Source: a virus. Taken from it: a stretch of DNA of 42,281 nucleotides. The stretch covers positions 1 through 42,281 of IMG/VR virus record IMGVR_UViG_3300022745_000064; one strand, written 5' to 3'. The notes under the pieces are model-generated. The model was not told where the DNA came from. It ran no database searches and was given only the letters and a program-made list of their open reading frames with translations. The translations under genes were made by a program, and so were the position numbers. Every line of letters starts with the position of its first letter. Position 1 is the stretch's first letter. Below, piece by piece: positions 6,699-16,199 of this stretch.

Positions 6699-7949
6699 TC
6701 AGGTGAATACAACGGCAGTAAAGCTAGCCGAGGCAGGGTCAATCGCTGCTGAGGTAACGTTAGCGGCGCGCACCGTAACCGTGTTGGTAGTGCTAACGTA
6801 TCCACAGTAGACAATCCCGTTGGGTGGTGCGGCTGGTAGCCCTAGGGCTACGGCTTGTCCTACGGTAGCCCCGGGTACCGTAATGGTGAGACCGGCGGTA
6901 CTTCCGGCAGCAATGCTACCGAAGTCAAGAGCGGTAGTAACCTTACCCACGATTACGGGGGCGGAGGTGCCTACCAGTGGGGCACCTGTAAACGATACCT
7001 GGTCTATCTGCGTGGCAGCTGATGCGGACTTCTGTACGATGAGTCGCCCGATGAGTAGGCCGTTAGCTGAGACCACAGGGGGTAGCGATTGAGGTGCGGT
7101 AGATGCCTGTGCATTAGCCAGCGTGTAGTCCCCACTACCAAGCACGAAGAATAGGTGATCTTGCGCAATACACCTGTACACCCATACCACAGTGTATCGG
7201 TTAGACGTTAGGGTGGCTAGGTCAGTCCCGTTGTCGTATTGCGTGTTGTTGTACTGCGTTACGTCGGATACCGCCCATGCTCCCCCACTGTGGTACCAAA
7301 ACTCAGTGGGAGTAGTAGAGCTGTTCTGTTCCACCCGTGTTACGCGCCTGGTACCGTGCCACACCACTCCTGAGGTACACGTTACATACCTAGTAGCAGA
7401 CTCACCAAGCAGCAGCCCAGACTCTACCTGGAAGCGCTGTGTGCTAACTACCCTGTGCAGTAGCTTGGAGGGCAGCGTGTTAGCCTGCGTATCCCAATCG
7501 AGCACGTGTACGTCAGTGCCATTGCGAGTCACAGTGAACACCGGTACCACAGTGAGGTAGTCCACCCCGGAGGTGTCAGTGCGTGCCTCCAGTACAGGGT
7601 ACCCATCGTTGTAGTTGACCACGATTGCATACGTGGTGTTGTCGGTCAGGCTGAAGGTGCCCCCGAACACGCTTGTGTACGCTACGGGGAAGTAGAGCCC
7701 TTCCGTGGAGGACTGTAGCGCAAAGATTCCGTAGTCATCCACTGTGATACTGGTGCCATCTACTGCAACCTCATACCCGGGGGCCACCACTACCCCTGAG
7801 CACGCGTAGTCACTCGTGCGCACAAAGGAGGCAGCCGCCAGGCTGCCAAGCTTGTCAGACAGCGCTACCTCAAGCCTAGCTATGCGCGTCTTCAAATCAG
7901 CTATGAGCCGGGGGAACTGGTTTTCCGGTAGGGTGGGACTCTGTGTCAT
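6699..7949 (-). CDS. Tail fibre/receptor-binding-type tail protein
   Basis: 416 residues. A short N-terminal coiled-coil-like segment (LIADLKTRIARLEVALSDKL) is followed by a Ser/Thr/Gly/Val-rich beta-structured body with many short repeats of small residues, as in siphovirus fibre or baseplate appendages. It is the last virion gene before the lysis genes. AAGGAG lies 5 bases before the ATG. No enzymatic motif is seen. Receptor binding is inferred from composition and position only. Confidence 0.6.
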   Translation of the reverse strand: MTQSPTLPENQFPRLIADLKTRIARLEVALSDKLGSLAAASFVRTSDYACSGVVVAPGYEVAVDGTSITVDDYGIFALQSSTEGLYFPVAYTSVFGGTFSLTDNTTYAIVVNYNDGYPVLEARTDTSGVDYLTVVPVFTVTRNGTDVHVLDWDTQANTLPSKLLHRVVSTQRFQVESGLLLGESATRYVTCTSGVVWHGTRRVTRVEQNSSTTPTEFWYHSGGAWAVSDVTQYNNTQYDNGTDLATLTSNRYTVVWVYRCIAQDHLFFVLGSGDYTLANAQASTAPQSLPPVVSANGLLIGRLIVQKSASAATQIDQVSFTGAPLVGTSAPVIVGKVTTALDFGSIAAGSTAGLTITVPGATVGQAVALGLPAAPPNGIVYCGYVSTTNTVTVRAANVTSAAIDPASASFTAVVFT

Positions 7950-7958
7950 CGGTACTCC

Positions 7959-9119
7959 TTACCCTACAAGCCCGTCAATGCTGTCCCCGTTGGATACGGT
8001 TGGTAGCCCTAGTACCAGCGTCGCTGAGCCTACCTGCCGCACTGAGCTTGGGGTTATGGTTAGCTCAGTCACCCTACCTGACAGCGTGGCACCCATAGGA
8101 TGCAGTACTGAGGTACCGGGTAGTACTTTTATGTAGGCGTTCATTCCTGGCGCCAGCATGGTAGGAGGGCTGGAAGGTGAGGTGAGTAGCTCCACCGTGG
8201 TAGCTACCCTCCGACCCGCAGAAGTTACCTCAGTTACAGCGTGAGCAGTAAGAGTGGCTAGGTCAGTTATGCCTGAGCCAACGAAAGAGCTACTCCCCTC
8301 TAGCACGGGAAGCCCTAGGCTGTAGTCTCCGTATCCTACCGCTCTTGCTGCCATCTGACCTGTGCCGTCGGGCAGGTCACCCACCGCTACCACGTCGTTA
8401 ACCCGAGACTCATAGTCCTCCGGAGTGGAGTAGTCAGTTACCACCCCTGGGAAAAAGGAAACTAGGTCGGGTACCAGTGTAAGCCAGGGGTACCCAAAGT
8501 ACAGTCTGTGGGTTAGCACCCCCGAGATGAGCTCAGGTCGAAAAGCGTACTCCAGGTTGCACGTATCCCTTAGGTTAGCCATGGCTTCAGACGCTACGGG
8601 TAAGTCGGAGAACTTGTAGGTTCGGGTAACTGAGGTACCTGCTAGCGTCTCTGGATCAACAGACAGATTACCGATCTCTCCATGCGGACCCTTGTCGGTC
8701 GTAACCCGTGTGATGATGTCCCGTAGGATATCAAAGGGGTCCGCATTGGTGTACACGAGGTCAGACGGGGGTGTGGGATCATAGTCCCCTACCCACACCC
8801 CAGTGAGCTTCCTCTTAGCCAGCAGTGAGGGGAGCGTTTTTACAACCATAGGCAGGTCACCCCGTGCGGAGGTTGCCTGCCACGCCCATATGATGCCCGC
8901 CCATACTGGGGTGTTTCTGTACAGCGCCCATAAGACTGTCTTACCAGGCTGCAACACACTCGCGTACCTGGAGAGTAGGACACCCGGTAGTGTGGCACTC
9001 AGCTCTCCCGTTCCGTCCATTCTGAGTGTCATGGACGGCACCACAATGGGAACTGTATCCATGAGCAGTTCCCCTGTGACTAGGTCAGTAGTTGCGTAGG
9101 TCCAAGATGCGGTATTCAA
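7959..9119 (-). CDS. Minor tail protein (Gp37-like tail-tip/hub)
   Basis: About 386 residues. The body resembles the siphovirus Gp37-like tail proteins of actinophages: PSMTLRMDGTGELSATLPG, then LYRNTPVWAGIIWAWQ, PFDILRDIITRV, and a C-terminal PGMNAYIKVLPG. These sit at the tail tip and are thought to form part of the hub. The frame is open to 9227, but that region overlaps the upstream fibre gene and lacks a ribosome site. TTG 9119, with GAGGTTGGGG ending close upstream, is the best start, though uncertain. Confidence 0.65.
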   Translation of the reverse strand: MNTASWTYATTDLVTGELLMDTVPIVVPSMTLRMDGTGELSATLPGVLLSRYASVLQPGKTVLWALYRNTPVWAGIIWAWQATSARGDLPMVVKTLPSLLAKRKLTGVWVGDYDPTPPSDLVYTNADPFDILRDIITRVTTDKGPHGEIGNLSVDPETLAGTSVTRTYKFSDLPVASEAMANLRDTCNLEYAFRPELISGVLTHRLYFGYPWLTLVPDLVSFFPGVVTDYSTPEDYESRVNDVVAVGDLPDGTGQMAARAVGYGDYSLGLPVLEGSSSFVGSGITDLATLTAHAVTEVTSAGRRVATTVELLTSPSSPPTMLAPGMNAYIKVLPGTSVLHPMGATLSGRVTELTITPSSVRQVGSATLVLGLPTVSNGDSIDGLVG

Positions 9120-9163
9120 CGCCCCAACCTCAGGTAGTAGGTGTGTACACCCCGGGGGATGGC

Positions 9164-10348
9164 TTACGTGAAGCTCCAGTTGCAGTTGTAGGTAAGGTCT
9201 AGATAGTGGGTTGAGGCCCACGTCCAAGGGACGGTAGGGGTAACTGTGTTTAGAGCTCCAGACGCCGCAGTTGGTAGGTAGGCTGACAACACAGTGCCAC
9301 TGTATGCGTAGGAAATACCCTGGACCTTAGATGTTCCGGTACCTACTGCCTGTCCCCACGTATGTACTGCGTTAAGCAAGGTGATCCCGGGGGGCCCTGA
9401 CACCGTCCATTGTCCGGTACCGAACGTGGTGGTGGTACCGAAGGGGCCGATTCGCACCCTAAGGTTGATGGTACTCCCCACCCTGAAGTACCCACCCTGT
9501 GCAGCGGTCCCATTGCCGATAGCCGGCTGAGGGTTACTCAGGCTAGCCCACGTTGGGGTATACGTCTTCCACTCAGTATCCATCAGGAACAGCCAGGCTC
9601 CGCTAGCCCTGAGGTACAGTGTCTTGGTGTCAGTCTCAAAGATAACGACACCGTTACGAACCTTCGAAGGGCGTGTAGCCGACGTGCACTGGTGGGCTGA
9701 TCGTAGCAACGCGTCAACACCACTGATCCCCAGTGTGAGTGACCCTAGGGCAGGGTCAAAAAAGAGCTGCCCATCTGGGTAGTGGGAAGGCGTTTCCCCT
9801 GTAGCGAGTGGAAGCACCCCTCCGCTGGACACCGTGAATACCCGAGAGTCCGTAATGTTACCCGCGCTGATAGAGGTAACACCGGCCCCTACAAGTACCA
9901 CACCAAGTAGCAGTGAGTCATTGGGAGTGGTAGGAACCACAGGGGAAGCAGCGGCAGTACCCGTTACGCTGTTCATGGTGTACGTAGATGACGAGGTACC
10001 CACGTCAACAATGGTGATGACTACCAGGTCATACCGGGGGTAGGTAGGGTGCGCAGTAGCAAGCGTAACGCAGGGAGACAGTGGGGTATCATTGGTTACT
10101 AGCCAAGGGACCCCTGAGCTAGACGACAGTACTGAGCACGACCCTGCGTTGAGGCTGAGGGTAAGGCCGGAGTATGGTACCACCTTCAAGGGGTCCCCAG
10201 CGGCAGGAAACACACCACCCCTATACCCTGGTTGCGTAGCCTTTCCCACGTTGGAGAGGGATGCTGCCATGCCCTTACGGGCTACCTCAGCACTGGTAGA
10301 CACCCCGTCTAGCCACAAGGGCACAGCCGTTGAGTTACCTACTACCAT
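9164..10348 (-). CDS. Tail fibre/baseplate protein
   Basis: 394 residues, beta-rich. The N-terminal half (VPLWLDGVSTSAEVARKGMA, later YPRYDLVVITIVDVG) resembles baseplate-attached appendage proteins. The C-terminal half (WKTYTPTWASLSNPQPAIGN, GGYFRVGSTINLRVRIGPFG, TTFGTGQWTVSGPPG) matches a domain common at the C-terminus of actinophage tail proteins. AAGGAG lies 7 bases before the ATG. Located directly after the Dit-like gene, consistent with a tail-tip appendage. Confidence 0.62.
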   Translation of the reverse strand: MVVGNSTAVPLWLDGVSTSAEVARKGMAASLSNVGKATQPGYRGGVFPAAGDPLKVVPYSGLTLSLNAGSCSVLSSSSGVPWLVTNDTPLSPCVTLATAHPTYPRYDLVVITIVDVGTSSSTYTMNSVTGTAAASPVVPTTPNDSLLLGVVLVGAGVTSISAGNITDSRVFTVSSGGVLPLATGETPSHYPDGQLFFDPALGSLTLGISGVDALLRSAHQCTSATRPSKVRNGVVIFETDTKTLYLRASGAWLFLMDTEWKTYTPTWASLSNPQPAIGNGTAAQGGYFRVGSTINLRVRIGPFGTTTTFGTGQWTVSGPPGITLLNAVHTWGQAVGTGTSKVQGISYAYSGTVLSAYLPTAASGALNTVTPTVPWTWASTHYLDLTYNCNWSFT

Positions 10349-10359
10349 GGGAGTTCTCC

Positions 10360-11259
10360 TTACACCTCATAGCCGTAGCGCCACGATATGGATCCGAGCC
10401 CTGTGAACGAAGTAGTAGCCATAGCCACAATAGTTAGCCCGGACGGAAAGGTTATCCAGGTGGAATCCAGCGTAGCTGCTACCGGGGTGCTCCCGTTATA
10501 CAACGCGTACTGCTGGTCAAATCTGATGTCAAGGGTGTCTCCTTCGTATAGCTCACAGTTGAAGAGCGTACGCCTTCCGTCTGAGGTTACGATGCCCGGG
10601 TTCACCTGGGGTCCAACGAGTAGTGCTGTCACTGCTGCGTCAATGTTACCCTCGTTATTGATGTATGCCCAGATTGACTGTGAGGATGCTGGGAACTCAA
10701 TCGGAGGAACTACAGGGAACTCAATTCCGGTGGGAGGCGAGGGAGGTGCTAGCTCTATACTGTAGAAATCGTAGGATAGCGCACGCGGATCAGGGGATAC
10801 CAGACCGATGGTAAATTCTACAGAGGTAGCGCTGATACGCCGCTCTAGGATGCGACCGGAGCGGAACACCAGAGGGAAGTACTTAGGCGTGGGCTCGTCT
10901 ACCAGCAATGAGGAGCCTACCAGTGCCTCTGTGTACTGAAGGTCAAACATTGCGTTGTTGAAAGGTAGCACCTTGCGCACAAGATCTCTCGCGTAGTCCC
11001 TTGCTACCAGTGATGGACAAACCGCAGTTACCTTGAGCGTCATTACCCTAGGCTCAAGAAACTGGGAGGATACCACACCACCGTGTCTGTTCGGGAACGA
11101 CATGAGAGTGGAGGTGATGTCCCCTCCGTAATCGATATCGTTCAGGAACCAGTCAATACCGGTGGCGTCGTCACGGTAGCCGAATTGGATGGCATACCCG
11201 GAGGAAGCAGCCGTAAGGGTGCACGTCCGGGTTGTGTCCGATACTAGGCGAGTGCCCAT
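10360..11259 (-). CDS. Distal tail (Dit-like) minor tail protein
   Basis: 299 residues, directly downstream of the tape measure gene, the usual Dit position. Features include YAIQFGYRDDATGIDWFLND, SFPNRHGGVVSSQFLEPRVM and VEFTIGLVSPDPRALSYDF, typical of siphovirus tail proteins that form the first ring at the tail tip, with a Pro-rich linker (LAPPSPPTGIEFPVVPP) before a C-terminal beta domain. AGGAGG lies 6 bases upstream of the ATG. Confidence 0.75.
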   Translation of the reverse strand: MGTRLVSDTTRTCTLTAASSGYAIQFGYRDDATGIDWFLNDIDYGGDITSTLMSFPNRHGGVVSSQFLEPRVMTLKVTAVCPSLVARDYARDLVRKVLPFNNAMFDLQYTEALVGSSLLVDEPTPKYFPLVFRSGRILERRISATSVEFTIGLVSPDPRALSYDFYSIELAPPSPPTGIEFPVVPPIEFPASSQSIWAYINNEGNIDAAVTALLVGPQVNPGIVTSDGRRTLFNCELYEGDTLDIRFDQQYALYNGSTPVAATLDSTWITFPSGLTIVAMATTSFTGLGSISWRYGYEV

Positions 11260-11261
11260 TT

Positions 11262-14200
11262 TCAGCCTCCTAGTACCCAGCCAAGTTGCCTCAGCATATC
11301 AGCCCTACCCTCTGGAGTGCCAGGATCCGCATAGACATTGATAACTGTACTCTGCCGCTTGAGTGCTGTGTCAAGAGCTGCCTTCTTTGCCGCCTCATCC
11401 TTAGCTGCCTCAGCAGCCTTCTTCTGGTCCTTAGGCAGTGCCTCGCGTAGCCTGCTGATGTCCTTGGAGTCTCCGGACAGGTCACGCCCTACCCTGCCTA
11501 GGTTCGTCTGTGCAGCCGCTAGAGCTTTCTTGTCCTTGGCTACCTGGTCTGCTAGGCGTGCGCGTAGCTTCTTCCCGTGTGCGTGGTTCAGCGCGGTGGT
11601 ATCCGCGCGTAGCTTATCTGCATCCGCCTCTACCACACGCTGAGCTGCCGCGCGCTTAGCCTGGTCTGCTGCATACCGAGCACTAGCCTTAGCTAGATCC
11701 TGAGTGTCCCTGGCTACCCTGCCCTGTGCATCCGTACGAGACGCGGTAGCCTTCCCAAGCGCTCCACGCGCTTTTGCCACACCCTCAGCAGCAGCCTTCT
11801 TAGCTGAGTTGAGCAGGGAAGGTAGCAGGGTTTTCGTGATGGCGTTCACAGCTGCCGCCGCAATGGCTGTCATCTGCTTCTCGATAGCACTCTGCTGTGC
11901 CTTGATACCGTCCACCAGGCCTTTAGCCGCGCTAACCGCTCCGCCATACAGGCTGTTAGCTACTTGGGTAGCCTCACCCTTGGCAGCCTCGCTGAGGCGC
12001 TTCTGTAGTTCGTTGATCTTCTTTAGCTCTGCGGGTGTTGCACTCGCTAGGTTGTGAGCTGTAGCGGCGCCGGACACCCCTGAGTTAGCCAGCTGTGCAA
12101 GTAGGTCCTTGCTAAGCCCTGCTTTCGTGAGCTTGGCAATATCAGCCTTCAGCTGCTCAGCGCTGGTTACCGTTCCGGTCAGCTTGTCAATTACACCCTT
12201 TACAGTATCGTTCTCCCCCAGTTGTACCGCGTCCATGACCCCCTGGAAAGCACGTGAGTACTGATCACTCCACGCCCCTTGCGCTTCCGTGAGCTTACCC
12301 TGTGCAGCTTTCATCTTGTCTGACAGCACGCCCGACGCATAGGTTAGCTTGGTTAGCGCTGTCTGATACCCATCTGCAATGGAGGAGACGAGAGACTTTG
12401 TGCTAGCGGTGATGGAGCCCCCTGCGAAAGCCTCTGCTAGGTACCCCTTGAGTCTGGTAACCGTGCTCTTCACAGAAGAGAGTTTTGAGAGCCCGGAGGA
12501 AAGCCCCTCTACCAGGAAGCTACCCATCTGCTCCATCACCTTGGAGGGTGACTGGATACCCATCGCTGACTTGAACGCATCGATAAAATTGTGCGCCATC
12601 TTACGCGCGGTGTCTGCGACCCATCCGACCCCCCGCTCCAAGCCAGCCACGATGGCGTGCACCATGTTCATCCCACGGTCAAAGAAATCCTTGCCGATGT
12701 CACCAATCCTACCCGGAATGCTCTCTACCAGGCTGGCTACCCAATGTACTCCGTTGGATAGGCCATCGCGTAGCGCTGCCATCGCTGAGGTGCCTAGGGC
12801 TAGCAGCCTACCGGGCAGTGTGCTCAGGTAGGCGGCCACCCGGCTAGGGACTGTAGCCACAAATCCTAGGATGGTGGCCACACCCCGTGCGAATGTGGTG
12901 CTCAGGAGCGCCCAGAGTGCTGAGGCAGCCCCAACGACCCTCCCCGGTAGGTTTACGAAAAACCGTACGATGGTACCCAGCCCAGTACCTACGAGGGTAG
13001 CCAGCCCTGTTAGCGCCAACTGGAATAGCCTAGCAATGAGGCCTGGTAGTGCTGCCAAGGCGCCCCCGATACGGGAGGGTAGGTTACTGAACCAGGTTAC
13101 TACCCCGTTGAACGTGTTAGGCAGGGTAACCGTTAGGAACGTAACAATGGTGCGGTACACGTTGGCTACAAACGACGTGATAGCGGTAGCAGCCTGACCT
13201 ATCATCCCGATGAACTTCACCGCTGTGAAGATACCAAAGGCTGCCACCATAGCCGCGATAGCTCCTACCACCACAACAGTACCCGCTACGAAAGCGGTGA
13301 TAGCACCCACGGCTAGGAGTAGCCCTTGCAGCAGAGGCTTAATCCAATCCTGGTTTTTGTTCCAGAACTCTACGAGAGCCTCAAATGCTGGCTTGAGCCC
13401 TTTCTCCCACGCGTCAGTAGCAGCCTTGACAACCTTAGGCCAGCCTACCTCAAATACCGTGTGAAGCACATCACCGATGGTACGCACTGCGGAGGAGACA
13501 AAGGAGGCAGCAGCCTTGAACGCAGCGACCACCATAGGGCCATACTTTGTCACTACCTGGTTAGCAATGCGGAGAAAGGAGGTACCGAAGCGGACCAGGG
13601 AGGCTACCGCATTCTTGGTCCAATCAGAGGTAAGGGCCTTAAGCAAGGCTGCCTTAAGGGTGCCCACATACCCAGTGATTTTGGTAACCCAGGTCTGCAC
13701 TGGGGTAGAGTTCCAAACCTTTGACAGCGCGTCCTTGGCCTGAAACCCGAAGAAAAGGAGTTTACCGCCAAGCGCTGTTAGGTTAGCCTCTGAGACACGC
13801 TTGAACCTCTCCCATGCCGCCTTAGGCGAGGATGCCAGGGTGTCAGCAGCAGCCTTCGTAGCCCCTGCAAAGTCACCCATCTCAGCTGAGGCCGTTTTCA
13901 GGTCTAGCGCAAAGAGGGAGCTGCCTAGGTCCTCAGCCTTCGTTCCAAATAGGGCTACTGCTGCCTGTGACCTCTTGAGTGGGTCGGGCATGGCCCTAAG
14001 GCGGTCTAGCACGGTCTGTAGCCCCTGGGCAGCAGCAGGTCCGCCCTTAGCAAAGACAGCAGCAGTCTTAGCGGCGTCTAGCCCTAGGGCTTTGAACCCT
14101 TCAGCAGTTGTCTTCGACCCGTCAACAGCCCGGATGCTGAATTCCTTCAGTCCATCTGCCAGGAAGTCTGAGTCTCTGGCACCTGCCTTGATACCTTGAG

Positions 14201-14888
14201 ATAGGAGCCCCATAGCCTGAGGGCCTGTGATGCCTAGCTTAACCCACTGACTTGAGTACTCATTGATAGTGTCTAGCAGGTCTTCAGCCGCATTAGCTCC
14301 TGACTGCTGACCTTTTGTGATCAGGTCGAAAGCTTCCGTGGTGGTTTTCACCATCCCGTTGCGCACCAGCGTTTGGGCAGCGCGGGCAATCCGTAGGGAG
14401 GACTCCCCCGTAAGGCTGGCTACAGTAAGTACGTCCTCAGTGATCTTTTTGGCTGTAGTTCCAGCACTGGCAGAGGACTTGTCTAGCCCTAGCTGCACTA
14501 CGTTGGTAAGCGCTTCCCCTACGTCCCCAAGGCTGCTACCGAAATTTTCACTGTACACCTTTCCAGCAAGGGCGCCGTAGGATCGGGCAGCGTTAACCCC
14601 ACCTACGGCACCGATCTTCGCGGCAATGGTGGCCCCTACATCCATCTGCTCTAGCGCGCCCATTAGGGCTTTCCCAGCAGCAGCCCCGATAGCCGCAATA
14701 CCCGCAACAAAGGCAGGGCCAATCATACTGGGCAACCTAGAGGTGCCTCTGCTCACCTGGGAGTTGAAACCCTCGCTAGAGTTCCTACCGGCGGTGCCCC
14801 CTAGCTGGCTGAGCCGTTGCCGAGTCTCGTTTTCTGCCTGACGCGTGTCTAGTCTGAGCTCTGCAAGAACCTCGGCAACGGTGGTCAT
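11262..14888 (-). CDS. Tail tape measure protein
   Basis: 1208 residues, the largest gene. The N-terminal part has the tape-measure pattern QMDVGATIAAKIGAVGG and a tail-fold segment around residues 100-380. A central hydrophobic region (VGAITAFVAGTVVVVGAIAA near 530) would span the host membrane during DNA entry. IQSPSKVMEQMGSFLVEGL is a signature of tape measures. The C-terminal 350 residues are Ala/Lys/Asp-rich coiled coil. Length sets tail length; by the family rule of about 0.15 nm per residue this would be near 180 nm, though internal processing would change that. GGGGG lies 6 bases before the ATG, and the start nearly abuts the frameshifted chaperone stop. Confidence 0.92.
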   Translation of the reverse strand: MTTVAEVLAELRLDTRQAENETRQRLSQLGGTAGRNSSEGFNSQVSRGTSRLPSMIGPAFVAGIAAIGAAAGKALMGALEQMDVGATIAAKIGAVGGVNAARSYGALAGKVYSENFGSSLGDVGEALTNVVQLGLDKSSASAGTTAKKITEDVLTVASLTGESSLRIARAAQTLVRNGMVKTTTEAFDLITKGQQSGANAAEDLLDTINEYSSQWVKLGITGPQAMGLLSQGIKAGARDSDFLADGLKEFSIRAVDGSKTTAEGFKALGLDAAKTAAVFAKGGPAAAQGLQTVLDRLRAMPDPLKRSQAAVALFGTKAEDLGSSLFALDLKTASAEMGDFAGATKAAADTLASSPKAAWERFKRVSEANLTALGGKLLFFGFQAKDALSKVWNSTPVQTWVTKITGYVGTLKAALLKALTSDWTKNAVASLVRFGTSFLRIANQVVTKYGPMVVAAFKAAASFVSSAVRTIGDVLHTVFEVGWPKVVKAATDAWEKGLKPAFEALVEFWNKNQDWIKPLLQGLLLAVGAITAFVAGTVVVVGAIAAMVAAFGIFTAVKFIGMIGQAATAITSFVANVYRTIVTFLTVTLPNTFNGVVTWFSNLPSRIGGALAALPGLIARLFQLALTGLATLVGTGLGTIVRFFVNLPGRVVGAASALWALLSTTFARGVATILGFVATVPSRVAAYLSTLPGRLLALGTSAMAALRDGLSNGVHWVASLVESIPGRIGDIGKDFFDRGMNMVHAIVAGLERGVGWVADTARKMAHNFIDAFKSAMGIQSPSKVMEQMGSFLVEGLSSGLSKLSSVKSTVTRLKGYLAEAFAGGSITASTKSLVSSIADGYQTALTKLTYASGVLSDKMKAAQGKLTEAQGAWSDQYSRAFQGVMDAVQLGENDTVKGVIDKLTGTVTSAEQLKADIAKLTKAGLSKDLLAQLANSGVSGAATAHNLASATPAELKKINELQKRLSEAAKGEATQVANSLYGGAVSAAKGLVDGIKAQQSAIEKQMTAIAAAAVNAITKTLLPSLLNSAKKAAAEGVAKARGALGKATASRTDAQGRVARDTQDLAKASARYAADQAKRAAAQRVVEADADKLRADTTALNHAHGKKLRARLADQVAKDKKALAAAQTNLGRVGRDLSGDSKDISRLREALPKDQKKAAEAAKDEAAKKAALDTALKRQSTVINVYADPGTPEGRADMLRQLGWVLGG

Positions 14889-14891
14889 CAG

Positions 14892-15526
14892 CTACCCCCT
14901 AGCATTTCGGAGAGCCTTAGCCCTAGCGCGCTTGGCTTCCGGGGTATTCTGTGGTGTGGTACCTAGCGGGCAACTGAGTTCTGCATCCAGACCCTCTATG
15001 CCCTCACGATCCATACCTTCTGTTAGGTGTGCGTACACCAGATCTAGAAGAACGGGAGCTGAGATCCTACGGAGCCAGTGTCCAGGGCCTGGCTGAAGGG
15101 TGCCGTCTGCGATAGCTCCTGCTGCCCGGAGGAGCCACCAAGCATGGAACCCAGCCCAGTTTGTTCGGAGCCAACAGACGAGTCTGAGGCTCCCTCCGTA
15201 GGGTTTCCCGTAGTGGCCTCGAACAGCGCCATGGCCACCTTGAGCAGGGTCTCAATCCCTACGTTGTGTTCAGCAGAAAGCTTACGCATGCGCGCGTAGC
15301 CGTCCCCATACAAAGCGGCCTTGAGCATATCATGCACCAGGGTAACCGTTCTGGTGCTATTGGCCTCTTCCGCTCCGTCGGACACTAGCCCAGCAAACTC
15401 AAGCGCGAGGAACCCGTCAACTACCGGGTTGATACTGAGTACTTCACCACAGAAGGTGATGGTATCCAGTGCTGAAACCTCGGTCAGCTTGGCTGGGATC
15501 TTAAACTCTCCGAAACTACGTCCCAT
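14892..15526 (-). CDS. Tail assembly chaperone, long -1 frameshift product (G-T type)
   Basis: From the shared ATG at 15526, ribosomes reading GGA AAC at 15208-15203 can slip back one base on GGGAAAC and continue in the -1 frame, which stays open for a further 103 residues to TAG at 14892-14894. The product would be about 211 residues. The extension contains PGPGHWLRRISAPVLLDLVY, as in other T-type chaperone domains, and ends in a basic tail (EAKRARAKALRNARG) four bases before the tape measure ATG. Siphoviruses commonly make G and G-T proteins in this way to bind tape measure and tail tube subunits. The short form is annotated separately. Confidence 0.85.
15044..15526 (-). CDS. Tail assembly chaperone, short form (G type)
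   Basis: 160 residues made without frameshifting. It lies in the expected place between the major tail protein and the tape measure. The N-terminal two thirds are helical (TVTLVHDMLKAALYGDGYAR, LLKVAMALFEATTG). The frameshift site falls at Gly107-Asn108, and after it the zero-frame tail is a Ser/Gly/Gln-rich low-complexity end (LGGSSGQQEL, ending QLPFF). AGAGG lies 5 bases before the ATG. Confidence 0.85.
   Translation of the reverse strand: MGRSFGEFKIPAKLTEVSALDTITFCGEVLSINPVVDGFLALEFAGLVSDGAEEANSTRTVTLVHDMLKAALYGDGYARMRKLSAEHNVGIETLLKVAMALFEATTGNPTEGASDSSVGSEQTGLGSMLGGSSGQQELSQTAPFSQALDTGSVGSQLPFF
15203..15209 (-). promoter_or_regulatory. -1 frameshift slippery heptamer GGGAAAC
   Basis: G GGA AAC in the chaperone reading frame fits X XXY YYZ exactly (X=G, Y=A, Z=C), close to the GGGAAAG site of phage lambda. 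The zero frame ends at 15044 and the -1 frame is open to 14892, which is the arrangement required for the G/G-T pair. Confidence 0.85.
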
Positions 15527-15569
15527 TGGAGCCTCTTTCAGGGTGGGATGGTGGGATGTGTTGTGCTAC

Positions 15570-16196
15570 TCAGTAGTCGATGGCGTCGCCCCACGTACCA
15601 GCCTGGTAGTAGTTCCACGGCACGGTGGATACCGAGGTATCCGGTACCTCAACCTTGAGGCCCACACCCTGTAGGGATGCCTTATTAGCACCTTTCTTCC
15701 GCTCCCAGGTGATTTCCGAACCCTGGAATACCTGGTAGGCAATGAAGATTTCATCCTTTTCAGCGGAGATCCACGCGAACATGAACCGCGCTTCCTCCCC
15801 TGCCTTAGGGGGGTCAAACTTGGCGCACTGCCCCGTCCCAGCGCCGGTAACGGTCCAAGTTCCACCGGACAGCGCTAGGGCAAGGTTGTCACGGTTAAGG
15901 CTGGCTAGGTTGAAACCAACCTCAGCGTTTACCTTGGTGGTAATGGTGCGGATTTCCTGTAGCTCCTCCGCTACCTCCACGGCCTCTGTGTCCTTGCCGA
16001 ATTTGATGGAGATACCCTCATCGGTGTACCCCATCATCAGCCAGGCAGCGTCAAACGTCACCCCACTGAAAGAGCTGTTCGATACCTGGGAGGTAGTGAT
16101 AGTGGGTACCGCGCTGCCTAGCGGAGCGTACAGGCAGAAGCCCGGCCCAGTCTTTACCATCTCTGGAGTGCTTACGAACGTCGGTAGGCCCGTCAT
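15570..16196 (-). CDS. Major tail (tube) protein
   Basis: 208 residues, immediately upstream of the chaperone pair, where the tube protein lies in siphoviruses. The sequence is a compact beta-rich domain (DEGISIKFGKDTEAVEVAEE, RTITTKVNAEVGFNLAS, RFMFAWISAEKDEIFIAYQV) without repeats, typical of tail tube subunits. GGGGA lies about 7 bases before the ATG. Confidence 0.85.
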   Translation of the reverse strand: MTGLPTFVSTPEMVKTGPGFCLYAPLGSAVPTITTSQVSNSSFSGVTFDAAWLMMGYTDEGISIKFGKDTEAVEVAEELQEIRTITTKVNAEVGFNLASLNRDNLALALSGGTWTVTGAGTGQCAKFDPPKAGEEARFMFAWISAEKDEIFIAYQVFQGSEITWERKKGANKASLQGVGLKVEVPDTSVSTVPWNYYQAGTWGDAIDY

Positions 16197-16199
16197 GAG

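Noticed and set aside
9120-9227. N-terminal extension of the Gp37-like tail protein to 9227
   Set aside because: It overlaps the preceding fibre gene by 64 bases in another frame, with a TTG start and no ribosome site.
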